Assembly (NCBI GenBank): GCA_021783175.1
Contig: JAJXUF010000056.1
Coordinates: 1 to 20,044, forward strand
From: Pseudomonadota bacterium
Lineage (GTDB): Bacteria > Pseudomonadota > Gammaproteobacteria > Acidiferrobacterales > UBA6901
Reading direction: 5' to 3'
DNA: 20,044 nt
Shown here: piece after piece, positions 13,627 through 20,044 of the stretch
Layout of the letters: every line of letters starts with the position of its first letter
Numbering within the stretch: the first letter of the stretch is position 1
Position numbers and translations under genes: made by a program
The notes under the pieces: model-generated
What the model saw: only the letters and a program-made list of their open reading frames with translations
Database searches by the model: none
Told to the model about the DNA's origin: nothing

Positions 13627-15060
13627 CTACACCCGCGACGGGCGCAATCCTACAGTATCGTGAAGCGCTCGGGGTCGCGTGTCGACCGGTACGCACAGGA
13701 TTGCGGTGGTCAAGCTGAGTGCGATCTGCAGGTAACAGAGGGTGTGAAATTCGGCGAGGTGCAGCATCGCGTGGCCGGTTATGGCGACCGTGAGCGCCAC
13801 CCCGAGCACCGATCCCATCTGGCGTACCGCCTGGTTGACGGCAGAGCCCACGCCGAACCGCGCCGGCGGCAGATGCGCAACGGCGGCCGCCGACAGCGAA
13901 GGCATGACCATACCTACGCCCAGTCCGGTGAGTAGCGCCCCCGGAAGCCACGTGTGCACATAGTCGGGATTGACCCCGGGCACAAGCGCGAACCAAATGC
14001 TCGCCGCTGCGGATATCAGGCTCCCGCTCACCAGCAGCAGCTTGTGTCCCGCGCGCGCTGCGAACCGTCCGCACACGATCGCCGTGGGGATGACGAGCAG
14101 CGGCCCAAGGCTGCCGGCCAGCCCCGCGCGCGTCAGCGAATACGACCAGACACCTGTGGTGAATAGGAACGTCTGGAAGAACATCATGGCGAAGCCGATC
14201 GCGAAGCACAGCGACGCAAGATTGATGTAGCAGTACGTCCGGTCTTGGAACAGCGAGAGATCGATAGCCGGGGCGCGCACCGTGCGCGTCCAGGCGACGA
14301 ATGCCACCAGCGTTACCACCCCACCCGCGATCGCCAGGGTCACCATCGGGGACGTCCAGCCGACCGCCTCGGACTGTACTAGGCCGAAGGTGATCGAGCC
14401 AATGCCGAGAATCAGTAGGCCGACGCCCATGACGTCGATCGGCGCGCCGCGCTCAGGATCGCGTGACTCGTCGAGAATGCGCCACCCACGCCATAGCGTT
14501 ATCGCTCCAAGCGGTAGGTTGAGAAAGAAGGCCCACGGCCAGCCGAAGCGATCAACCAGGAAAGAGCCGAGGCTCGGCCCCAGCGCACCTGCAACCCCGC
14601 TGACTGCGCCCCACAAGCTCACGGCGATCGCGCGTTTGCTGGCAGGGAACACCGCCAGCAAGATCGACAGCGATGCCGGGAGCAGTAGCGCCGCGCCCGC
14701 TCCCTGCGCGGCGCGCATCGCGATCAGAGTCGCGACGTCCCTGGCCAAACCACAGCCGAGGGATCCGCCCAGAAACATGGCAAGTCCTAGCAAGAACGTG
14801 CGCTTGCGTCCGCGCAGGTCGGCGAAGCGGCCCGCCGGCACAAGCAACGCGGCAAAGACCAGCGTGTACGCGTTCAGGACCCACGACAGATCCGCCGAGC
14901 CGGTCTCGGGAAACGCCCGTCGCAACGCGGGAAACGCCGCGTAGAGCACAGTGACGTCGATCGAGACGAGGAAGACGGCCACACTCGCGATCCAAAAAAC
15001 CGGCCACGGCGAAATCGAGCTCGACTGCGCCTGCAGAGCCGGGGCGAGGGGACCGTTCAT
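13627..15060 (-). CDS. MFS exporter, DHA2 (EmrB/QacA-like) family
   Basis: A 477-residue integral membrane protein with many hydrophobic segments, about 14 as in the DHA2 family. TM1 has VFLVSIDVTVLYAAFPALRR (motif D1, Asp followed by T-V), loop 2-3 has GRFADLRGRKRTFLLG (motif A) and TM5 has VAGALGPSLGSFLVDRFGW (motif C of antiporters). Such proteins use proton exchange to pump drugs or secondary metabolites out. An RBS-like AAAGAGG lies about ten bases before the ATG, inside the end of the preceding gene, which stops five bases earlier. It is the last gene of the leftward cluster and most likely exports the cluster's product or gives self-resistance. Confidence 0.92.
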   Translation of the reverse strand: MNGPLAPALQAQSSSISPWPVFWIASVAVFLVSIDVTVLYAAFPALRRAFPETGSADLSWVLNAYTLVFAALLVPAGRFADLRGRKRTFLLGLAMFLGGSLGCGLARDVATLIAMRAAQGAGAALLLPASLSILLAVFPASKRAIAVSLWGAVSGVAGALGPSLGSFLVDRFGWPWAFFLNLPLGAITLWRGWRILDESRDPERGAPIDVMGVGLLILGIGSITFGLVQSEAVGWTSPMVTLAIAGGVVTLVAFVAWTRTVRAPAIDLSLFQDRTYCYINLASLCFAIGFAMMFFQTFLFTTGVWSYSLTRAGLAGSLGPLLVIPTAIVCGRFAARAGHKLLLVSGSLISAAASIWFALVPGVNPDYVHTWLPGALLTGLGVGMVMPSLSAAAVAHLPPARFGVGSAVNQAVRQMGSVLGVALTVAITGHAMLHLAEFHTLCYLQIALSLTTAILCVPVDTRPRALHDTVGLRPSRV

Positions 15061-15065
15061 AATAC

Positions 15066-15938
15066 TTATACCTCTTTAAGTTGGAGCGGGGGCGTCTCGT
15101 CGCCCGACTCGAAGTACGACGCATCGAGAAACGAGAGCGTTCGCGCTTGCATGCGCGCTTGAAACAGAGCGACGACGGGCCAAGGGCGCATCGCCATTGC
15201 CATGACCTTCACATGCTGCGAATCCTCCCAGTGGATGACGTTCGCCACTTCCAGCGGCAACCCGGCGACCGAGCCAGTCCAGAGGCTCAGCGTCGTGGGG
15301 CCCGCCGTCAGGCGCGGCCCGCTCGCTCGCCCCCCGTAGACGACGACCGAGTGGCCGCACAGTCGTTCGACGTCGGCGACGCCACGAACCGGCTTGCAGG
15401 CCACTGGACTGGTTAGGAGCACATCGGCGGCGAGGCCGAACGGCAACTTGGCGTCCAGCACTTCATCGGCGGGTGCGGGCGGCAACGCAGTATCAATCCC
15501 CGAGGGGAGCAACCATGCGTCGGCGCCGATGAGGTCCCGGCACGCATCGCGCAGCGCCTGCCGAGCCGGCGCGGGGAACGAGCCGAGGAAGATGTCGACC
15601 TGTACGCGCTTGCCGGACCGTCGCGCCACCGTCACCCCATGAATGCGGCGGTTCTGGAAGTGCCCATGCCACTCGCGCCCGCCAATATTGGCGCCGCTCC
15701 ACGTGTGATTCGGCTCTACCTTGGAAAAGATGCCCTCGGCGGCAGCCGAGAGCTCTTCCACCCGGCTGCGGCCGACGACTTCTCCGAACGCCATGGGGTG
15801 CCGCAAACTGACCTCGTCCTCCGCCGACGTCTCGAGCTCGCGCAGCAACTCATCGACATAGAGACCGGCGCGTCTTTGGTGGCTCATCGTCGTTTCTTTC
15901 TCTGCGAGCGGAGGGCTCGCCGTCGTATCGTGCGTCAT
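15066..15938 (-). CDS. protein with two NTF2/SnoaL-like domains in tandem (tentative)
   Basis: A 290-residue soluble protein. Two segments look like repeats of one fold. Residues about 44-140 hold LRHPMAFGEVVGRSRVEEL then RIHGVTVARRSGKRVQVDIF and a following FPAPARQALRDACRD. Residues about 175-275 hold LLTSPVACKPVRGVADVERL then LEVANVIHWEDSQHVKVMAM and RPWPVVALFQARM. The shared order (P..f..v.G...VE.L, a central strand pair, then a strand ending before P.P/..L) fits cone-shaped NTF2-like domains, which include polyketide cyclases and isomerases such as SnoaL. This is a by-eye assignment. ATG at 15938 overlaps the oxygenase stop (ATGA), supporting this start; an ATG at codon 18 is the alternative. 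Confidence 0.6.
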   Translation of the reverse strand: MTHDTTASPPLAEKETTMSHQRRAGLYVDELLRELETSAEDEVSLRHPMAFGEVVGRSRVEELSAAAEGIFSKVEPNHTWSGANIGGREWHGHFQNRRIHGVTVARRSGKRVQVDIFLGSFPAPARQALRDACRDLIGADAWLLPSGIDTALPPAPADEVLDAKLPFGLAADVLLTSPVACKPVRGVADVERLCGHSVVVYGGRASGPRLTAGPTTLSLWTGSVAGLPLEVANVIHWEDSQHVKVMAMAMRPWPVVALFQARMQARTLSFLDASYFESGDETPPLQLKEV

Positions 15939-16939
15939 CCGCCCGTTCGAATGGAGGCGTTTGCCCCCATTCGCCCCAATATCCGCCGCGCGGCGAACGC
16001 TGGTTGATCGAGGTGGATGTCGATTATCGGCGCCGTGGTGCTCCAGTTCGCCTGAAGGCTCTCGGCGACGTCTTTGTCCTCCATGACGGTTGAGAACACT
16101 TCTTTCGTTGTGAAATCAGTAAACATCTGGTTGTCGACGTCGAAATCGCGATGCATGCCCACGAAGACGTGGCTCGTGACGTCGGTGGCGGGAGTGAAGA
16201 TCGTCGTCGTATAGACGTGATAGACCTTACCGCTGGAATCGTCGCACGCGTGGGCCCTCGTCTCGACCCGCGTGTTGCCAACGGGCCAGTAGAGGACTTC
16301 CTGGAAGCGGTCGATGTAGTCGAGCTTCAGGATCTTGGTGAACAGCGGAGGCGTCTTCTCGCGGCGCAGGTAGCGGCGCACGCGGACTTCGTCGTCTTGG
16401 ATCAAGATTTCAGGCGGAGTCTGGACAATGTCGAGTGAGCCCAGTGTCTTCTCGTGAACGAAGGCGGCGTGCGAAATGTCGAGGATGTTGTCAATCCCAA
16501 ACAAGTAGTTGCAGGCGATGCTGCAATAACTCATTGCTCCCGCGAGCTCGGGCGCCGAACAGACCCAATGGTTCGGGATCGCCCCTTCGTCTGCCTTGCC
16601 CGGGTCGCCGGTCCACAGCCAGACGAAGCCGTACTTCTCGACGGCGGGGAACGTTCGGACGCACATCCCCTTCGGGATCGTGCTCTGGCTGGGGATACTG
16701 ACGCACTCCCCCGAGCAGTTGTACCGGAGCCCATGGTACCAGCACTGAAGGTCGTCTCCGATCAGGAGTCCCCGGGACAACGGAACCTGTCGGTGGGCGC
16801 ATCGGTCCTCAAGCGCGACGACTTGGTTCGCTGAGTTGCGGTACATGACGACCTTCTTGTTCAGGATCGTCCGGGGAAAGGGCTCTCTTTTGACTTCTTC
16901 AGAAAGAGCTGCGGCGTACCACGCATCTTGGATAAACAT
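15935..16939 (-). CDS. Rieske [2Fe-2S] non-heme iron oxygenase, VanA-like
   Basis: A 334-residue oxygenase subunit. The N-terminal Rieske domain has Cys47-x-His49 (CAHRQVPLSRG) and Cys66-x2-His69 (CWYHGLRY), which bind the [2Fe-2S] cluster. The catalytic domain has NYLFGIDNILDISHAAFVHE: Asn151, bridging Asp154, and the iron ligands His157 and His162. Length and motifs resemble vanillate O-demethylase oxygenase and related demethylases/hydroxylases. These enzymes need electrons from a reductase, and no ferredoxin or reductase gene is visible in this window, so it must borrow one. GAGG lies close before the ATG. It begins six bases after the desaturase stop and overlaps the next gene by four bases. 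The substrate here is probably a cluster intermediate, not vanillate. Confidence 0.92.
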   Translation of the reverse strand: MFIQDAWYAAALSEEVKREPFPRTILNKKVVMYRNSANQVVALEDRCAHRQVPLSRGLLIGDDLQCWYHGLRYNCSGECVSIPSQSTIPKGMCVRTFPAVEKYGFVWLWTGDPGKADEGAIPNHWVCSAPELAGAMSYCSIACNYLFGIDNILDISHAAFVHEKTLGSLDIVQTPPEILIQDDEVRVRRYLRREKTPPLFTKILKLDYIDRFQEVLYWPVGNTRVETRAHACDDSSGKVYHVYTTTIFTPATDVTSHVFVGMHRDFDVDNQMFTDFTTKEVFSTVMEDKDVAESLQANWSTTAPIIDIHLDQPAFAARRILGRMGANASIRTGG

Positions 16940-16945
16940 GATTCC

Positions 16946-18034
16946 TCACTTTGTTGGGTAGACGGCGTTCTGGGACACCCGGTACGAGGTCGGGGTGGTA
17001 TGTGCGTTTTCGCGATCGAGGCGACCGTCGGCAATCCGCTCAATGAAGTCGTCGGTCGCGGACTGCTGATCGACACAGGGATACTGGAAGCGCGCCGTCG
17101 TATAGCGCAGCGCGCCAAGAAACGACCGCTCAACTGGTGCGCCCGTCGCTTCGAGGAGTCCCAGCGACGCTAGGTACCCGTTCAGCGCGGGCAGTCGGTA
17201 CGAGGGGACGGCCGGATACAGGTGGTGCTCGAGATGGAAGTTACCCCCGAAGAAAAGAGCTGTGTATATGGGTGATGTGTAGCTGCGGCTGTCGCGGTAT
17301 CGACCCGGTACGGTGCCCGCGTGCTCCATGTACGCGCGCATGCAGGTGAGCACGTACAGCGCGAAATACGGGACCAGCATCACCGTGAAGCCGAGCCACA
17401 GCGAGCGACGCCAGATGAGTGCGTACACCATCAGGGCGCATAGCCCTAGGACGATGTTGATCCGCGCCAACCAGCGCATTTCGCGCTCGGAGAACGGAAG
17501 CTTTGTGTTCTCCGGCCAATGTAGGCCCAGCGCTAGGCGCACGGCGTTCCTCGTGTAAATCCGGACGCCCTTGGATCGCGCGAAAAAGAAGCGTGACACG
17601 AAGTTCGTATGCCGCGAGAAAATCTGGGCATCGGGGTCAATGTCCTGGCCAGCGAAGCGGTGGTGCTTCCAGTGGGTCACACTGTAGCCTACGATGAAGA
17701 AGAATGGCACAGGCGACGACCAGAGAAGCGCCAGCGCAGCACTCACGTACTTGTTCCTGTGCAGGTTCGTGTGCATTCCCTCGTGTCCAACAAAGGTCAA
17801 GAGGTGCATTCCATGACCAATGATGAGCCCCAAAACGAGTGCCAAACCTACACGCTCCGGCATCGACGCGGGGACATCGACGATGGCGCTGGCCACCATG
17901 GCCGGAGCCAAGAAAAATGCGAGGGCGTGCGCGAGGTAGAGTGTCGTGGCGAAGGGACTAATCCGATGAAATTTTTCTGGAAGCCTGAGCCGCGCAAACG
18001 CGACGCCGGTCTCCAACGGTGCTTCGATGGTCAT
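16946..18034 (-). CDS. membrane-bound fatty acid desaturase / di-iron hydroxylase family
   Basis: A 362-residue membrane protein with the three histidine boxes of the family: HEGMH (residues 84-88), HWKHH (121-125) and HLEHH (267-271, in NFHLEHHLYP), plus an extra HGMH just before the first box. Hydrophobic segments at about 30-55, 65-82, 98-118, 190-207 and 213-232 fit a di-iron enzyme at the cytoplasmic face of the inner membrane. Family members introduce double or triple bonds, or hydroxyl groups, into acyl chains. AAGGAG seven bases before the ATG supports the start. It follows the 44-codon gene by 20 bases and lies just before the Rieske gene. An acyl intermediate made with the FabF-type enzyme is the likely substrate; regiochemistry cannot be told. 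Confidence 0.92.
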   Translation of the reverse strand: MTIEAPLETGVAFARLRLPEKFHRISPFATTLYLAHALAFFLAPAMVASAIVDVPASMPERVGLALVLGLIIGHGMHLLTFVGHEGMHTNLHRNKYVSAALALLWSSPVPFFFIVGYSVTHWKHHRFAGQDIDPDAQIFSRHTNFVSRFFFARSKGVRIYTRNAVRLALGLHWPENTKLPFSEREMRWLARINIVLGLCALMVYALIWRRSLWLGFTVMLVPYFALYVLTCMRAYMEHAGTVPGRYRDSRSYTSPIYTALFFGGNFHLEHHLYPAVPSYRLPALNGYLASLGLLEATGAPVERSFLGALRYTTARFQYPCVDQQSATDDFIERIADGRLDRENAHTTPTSYRVSQNAVYPTK

Positions 18035-18054
18035 AGCCTGTCTCCTTGGTTGAC

Positions 18055-18189
18055 TTAACGTAGGGCCTGTGAATGCTGGCTGGGCATCATCAGGATTGGA
18101 AATTGCGTAGCCTCCAGCCCAACCGGCTCGTCATGCCGCGACGACCTCCGCGATTGTCCGGCACGACTCGACGTCGACGTTGTGGTCAT
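18055..18189 (-). CDS. small 44-codon gene in the biosynthetic operon
   Basis: A 44-residue frame (ATG 18187-18189, TAA 18055-18057) fills the gap between the FAD enzyme and the desaturase. Its ATG overlaps the TGA of the FAD gene as ATGA, and AGGGAG (18195-18200) sits five bases upstream, a better ribosome binding site than several neighbours have. The N-terminal half is rich in Ser, Thr and Arg (MTTTSTSSRAGQSRRSSRHD); the C-terminal half is more hydrophobic (EATQFPILMMPSQHSQALR). It has no cysteine, no signal peptide and no transmembrane helix. I do not recognise it. It could be a small accessory protein, a precursor peptide or merely a coupling frame. The minus-strand frame remains open further upstream, but the ATGA/RBS pair marks this start. 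Confidence 0.6.
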   Translation of the reverse strand: MTTTSTSSRAGQSRRSSRHDEPVGLEATQFPILMMPSQHSQALR

Positions 18190-19571
18190 ATCGGCTCCCT
18201 TACGCCAACGGCGCAATCGCCGCCTGACGCGAGCGACTTGGATTTGTCGAACTCGGGTTCCCGGGCCGAGGTAGCGTTGGCCTGCTCGGCCAGGCGCTGG
18301 CGCAACGCCATCTCGGCCCGGACTTCCTTGCTTCGCCGGGACATGGCCCTCAAGGGTTTGATCACCCCCAGCTCGCCACGTAAAACGGCCAGGGAAGCCC
18401 ACCTCACTACGTCGCGGATGTCGAATACGGCCAACGGCGAGCGCTCGCGATTCTGGGAGGCGAGCAGGCGTGCGCGCAGCACCGGGTCTGCCGCCAGCTT
18501 GCCGTACAGGATCCGGCTAAGCGGGTTGTTGTGGGCGAGCGCTCCGCGGTTGCGGGAGTATTCGAAGAGGTCGATCGATGTCGCGTCTCGCTCGCGCCAG
18601 TAGCGCACCAGCGCATGGTCCTTGCCCTTGATGATCGCCCGCCCCAGCGCCCGGGCGTCGCGAAGCGCGTCGGTGATCCCGAAGCCGGGGGACGGATCCA
18701 TGAAGAGGCCTGAGTCGCCGACCAGGGCCCAGCCCGGCCCCGTCGCTTGGCGGAAGAAGAAGCGCAGCTTCAGTGCGCCGATCACCTTGCTCACAGGTTG
18801 TCCAGCGGTTAGCGGCGCCGTGTAATGGTTGCGCTGGAGCGTCTCCTGCAGCTTCTCTAGCGATCGCCCCTTCCACTCCGGTAGCTGCGTTCTAGGGAAC
18901 GCCACCCCGATGAGCAAGAGATCGCGGTTTGTTGGAAAGACGAAGATGACGTCGTCGCCGAAGTTGCAGTTCATCGCCCCCCCCAGGTAGCGCGGATCGT
19001 CGTCGAACCAGGCGGGGCGCGGCCAGTACGCCCAGTACATCGCGCGTGGGCAGTCGTACCCGTGGTACTCCTCGGCGCCGACGAGTTGCGCCGTGGTCGA
19101 GTGGAAACCATCCGCGCCGACCACGATCCGCGCCCGGATCTCCTCGCGTGTCCCGGCGTGTTCGACCACGGCTCCGGTGACCCGCTCGCCGTCGCGAAGC
19201 AGCGCGACCAGCTTCGTACGAGAACGGACCTCAGCCCCGGCGGCCCGCGCTTCGTCTACCAAGAGCGCATCGAGATCCATACGACGCGGGCAGGAGGCGC
19301 GCTCGCCGGCCGGATACTCAATGCGGCCGACCGCACCATCGACGCCGTACATCATGCTAGGCACCGGCGGTGCGAAGCGGCGCACCTTGTCGCCGAGGCC
19401 CAACTCGTCCAACAGCGTCATGCCGCCGGGCTGAATCCAGTGGGTGGACATCGGCTGGTCGCTCGGCAGATTGTCCGCGTCGATAGCGAGGACGCGCTTG
19501 CCGGCGCGCGCTAGGTGAATCGCGAGCGTGGAGCCGGCGCAGCGGGCACCAACAATTAGGGTGTCTAACAC
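18186..19571 (-). CDS. FAD-dependent oxidoreductase/monooxygenase (PHBH fold, geranylgeranyl-reductase-like)
   Basis: A 461-residue flavoprotein. It opens with MLDTLIVGARCAGSTLAIHL, the GxRxAG variant of the dinucleotide-binding fingerprint, then RVLAIDADNLP, followed by the GADG motif (IVVGADGFHSTTAQLVG, residues about 149-165) and the second FAD motif ALVGDSGLFMDPSPGFGITD (283-301). This order is that of class A flavin monooxygenases and of related reductases and halogenases. I do not see the WxWxIP motif of tryptophan halogenases. The start is GTG (19569-19571) with AAAAGGAG (19579-19586) seven bases upstream. It likely hydroxylates, dehydrogenates or reduces a cluster intermediate. The stop overlaps the start of the 44-codon gene. 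The C-terminus carries a charged extension (about 420-461). Confidence 0.88.
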   Translation of the reverse strand: MLDTLIVGARCAGSTLAIHLARAGKRVLAIDADNLPSDQPMSTHWIQPGGMTLLDELGLGDKVRRFAPPVPSMMYGVDGAVGRIEYPAGERASCPRRMDLDALLVDEARAAGAEVRSRTKLVALLRDGERVTGAVVEHAGTREEIRARIVVGADGFHSTTAQLVGAEEYHGYDCPRAMYWAYWPRPAWFDDDPRYLGGAMNCNFGDDVIFVFPTNRDLLLIGVAFPRTQLPEWKGRSLEKLQETLQRNHYTAPLTAGQPVSKVIGALKLRFFFRQATGPGWALVGDSGLFMDPSPGFGITDALRDARALGRAIIKGKDHALVRYWRERDATSIDLFEYSRNRGALAHNNPLSRILYGKLAADPVLRARLLASQNRERSPLAVFDIRDVVRWASLAVLRGELGVIKPLRAMSRRSKEVRAEMALRQRLAEQANATSAREPEFDKSKSLASGGDCAVGVREPI

Positions 19572-19639
19572 GGAGATACTCCTTTTAAAGGTTAACTGGA
19601 ACTCGGATTACGCATGACGCGGCCTCGCCATCCTGCGCA
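19572..19639 (-). other. spacer between the MaoC-like stop and the FAD gene
   Basis: This spacer contains the ribosome binding site of the FAD enzyme and probably the remains of the missing MaoC 3' half. A frame offset from MaoC is open through it (…PSHSAQDGEAASCVIRVPVNL) but does not look like MaoC sequence. Confidence 0.35.
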
Positions 19640-19927
19640 CTATGAGACGGATAGACGCGATGTGGATCCACGCCTCGCGCCGACGACGGGTGCTCCGCCG
19701 GTAACCAATAGGCGCATGGTAATCGAGGCGGTATGCCATCCGCTGGTGGCAAGTCCACCAAATAAACTATTGAAGGCGGCTTGCTCGTCAAGGTGAAATG
19801 GTTGCGGATCGAACTGGGCAGCAAAAGCCCTAATCTGAGGTTCGTCCACCGCGTGCCTATCGCTGCCGAACTTTTGTCCGACTTGAACATCGTCCAGATA
19901 AAGCAGCTCATCGTCAGCTTTTCTCAT
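19640..19927 (-). CDS. MaoC-like dehydratase, shortened at the C-terminus
   Basis: A 95-residue protein beginning DELLYLDDVQVGQKFGSDRH with the hydratase-type hot-dog motif AAQFDPQPFHLDEQAAFNSL then FGGLATSGWHTASITMRLLV; the FDPQPFHxD segment carries the Asp/His used in MaoC and R-specific enoyl-CoA hydratases. Usual members are about 150 residues and continue with a second set of strands (a 'WP.P.RPGD.L' segment). Here the family likeness ends near GGAPVVGA and a stop follows after 11 unrelated residues; neither of the other two frames downstream clearly restores it. It is either a truncated, probably inactive gene or an unusual half-size partner. GAGGA lies about ten bases before the ATG. 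It starts 50 bases after the ketosynthase stop. Confidence 0.75.
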   Translation of the reverse strand: MRKADDELLYLDDVQVGQKFGSDRHAVDEPQIRAFAAQFDPQPFHLDEQAAFNSLFGGLATSGWHTASITMRLLVTGGAPVVGARRGSTSRLSVS

Positions 19928-19977
19928 AACGCAAATGTCCTCTGAAATATGGGATCAATTTCCGGGCTCATCAGTGG

Positions 19978-20044
19978 CTAGCTGACGAACTTTTTGAACA
20001 ACACAATCGCATTGTGTCCACCGAAGCCAAATGTATTGCTCATT
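19978..20044 (-). CDS. beta-ketoacyl-ACP synthase II (FabF-like), C-terminal end (partial)
   Basis: The last 21 residues, MSNTFGFGGHNAIVLFKKFV plus S, before a TAG at 19978-19980 are the conserved end of FabF/KAS II condensing enzymes, where 'sNsFGFGGhNa.lvf.k' forms the loop next to the active-site Phe and the glycine turn. The rest of the gene, including the catalytic Cys and the two His, lies beyond the right edge. In this setting it would elongate an ACP-bound acyl chain that the downstream enzymes modify. It may also be the first clue to a larger cluster to the right. A housekeeping fabF cannot be excluded, but tight co-orientation with the modifying genes argues against it. Confidence 0.85.
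   Translation of the reverse strand, partial: MSNTFGFGGHNAIVLFKKFVS

Noticed and set aside
13627..14209. Long minus- and plus-strand frames overlapping the exporter and other GC-rich genes
   Set aside because: They are open because of high GC; the exporter frame carries all MFS motifs and the others carry none.
18055..18402. Full 115-residue frame that includes the 44-codon gene
   Set aside because: Its upstream part lies inside the FAD gene's coding region and has no ribosome binding site; the ATGA overlap and AGGGAG mark the short version.
18186..19571. FAD enzyme as a tryptophan-type halogenase
   Set aside because: The WxWxIP motif is not visible; the general class A flavoenzyme description is safer.

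Overview
The window looks like part of a betaproteobacterial chromosome that has been patched together by mobile DNA. The taxonomic hint comes from protein character only (an HU protein, an IS30/IS630/IS1182 set, a NemR/NemA-like pair) and is an inference. Base composition changes along the window: roughly the first 13.5 kb is of mixed, moderate GC, while everything right of the IS1182-type element (about 13.6-19.6 kb) is visibly much richer in G and C.

Layout. (1) 2-3143: the tail of an AraC-type regulator, then a leftward operon with an Old Yellow Enzyme reductase, a TetR-type repressor, a YciI-like protein and a frameshifted 3-methyladenine DNA glycosylase. Its promoter contains a near-perfect TAGGACG/CGTCCTA palindrome exactly between -35 and -10 and a second, weaker copy downstream, so the TetR protein probably controls its own operon. 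(2) 3577-8124: an integrative-element module: a leftward Cro/CI-type regulator diverging from an AlpA-like DNA-binding protein, a tyrosine integrase, two small unknown genes, a short topoisomerase III and a small Cx1H/CxxC protein. A 504-base non-coding stretch with short repeats follows. (3) 8629-13503: an HU gene, a decapitated EAL gene and a pile of insertion sequences. An IS30-family element abuts the EAL fragment and carries an IS630-family element inside its left end; an IS1182-family element lies just beyond. The IS30 and IS630 transposases each have an in-frame TAG; the IS1182 transposase looks intact.

(4) 13627-20044: a tightly packed leftward cluster, read from the right edge: FabF-type ketosynthase (only its C-terminus is inside), a shortened MaoC-type dehydratase, an FAD-dependent oxidoreductase, a hidden 44-codon gene, a membrane fatty-acid desaturase, a VanA-like Rieske oxygenase, a protein that appears to be two NTF2/SnoaL-like domains in tandem, and a DHA2-type MFS exporter. 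Start/stop overlaps (ATGA twice) and good ribosome binding sites suggest one transcript. The set reads as an acyl chain built or elongated by ketosynthase/dehydratase, oxidised by three different redox enzymes, possibly rearranged by the NTF2-like protein, and exported. I do not recognise the product; this cluster, including its small gene, is the most interesting part of the window.
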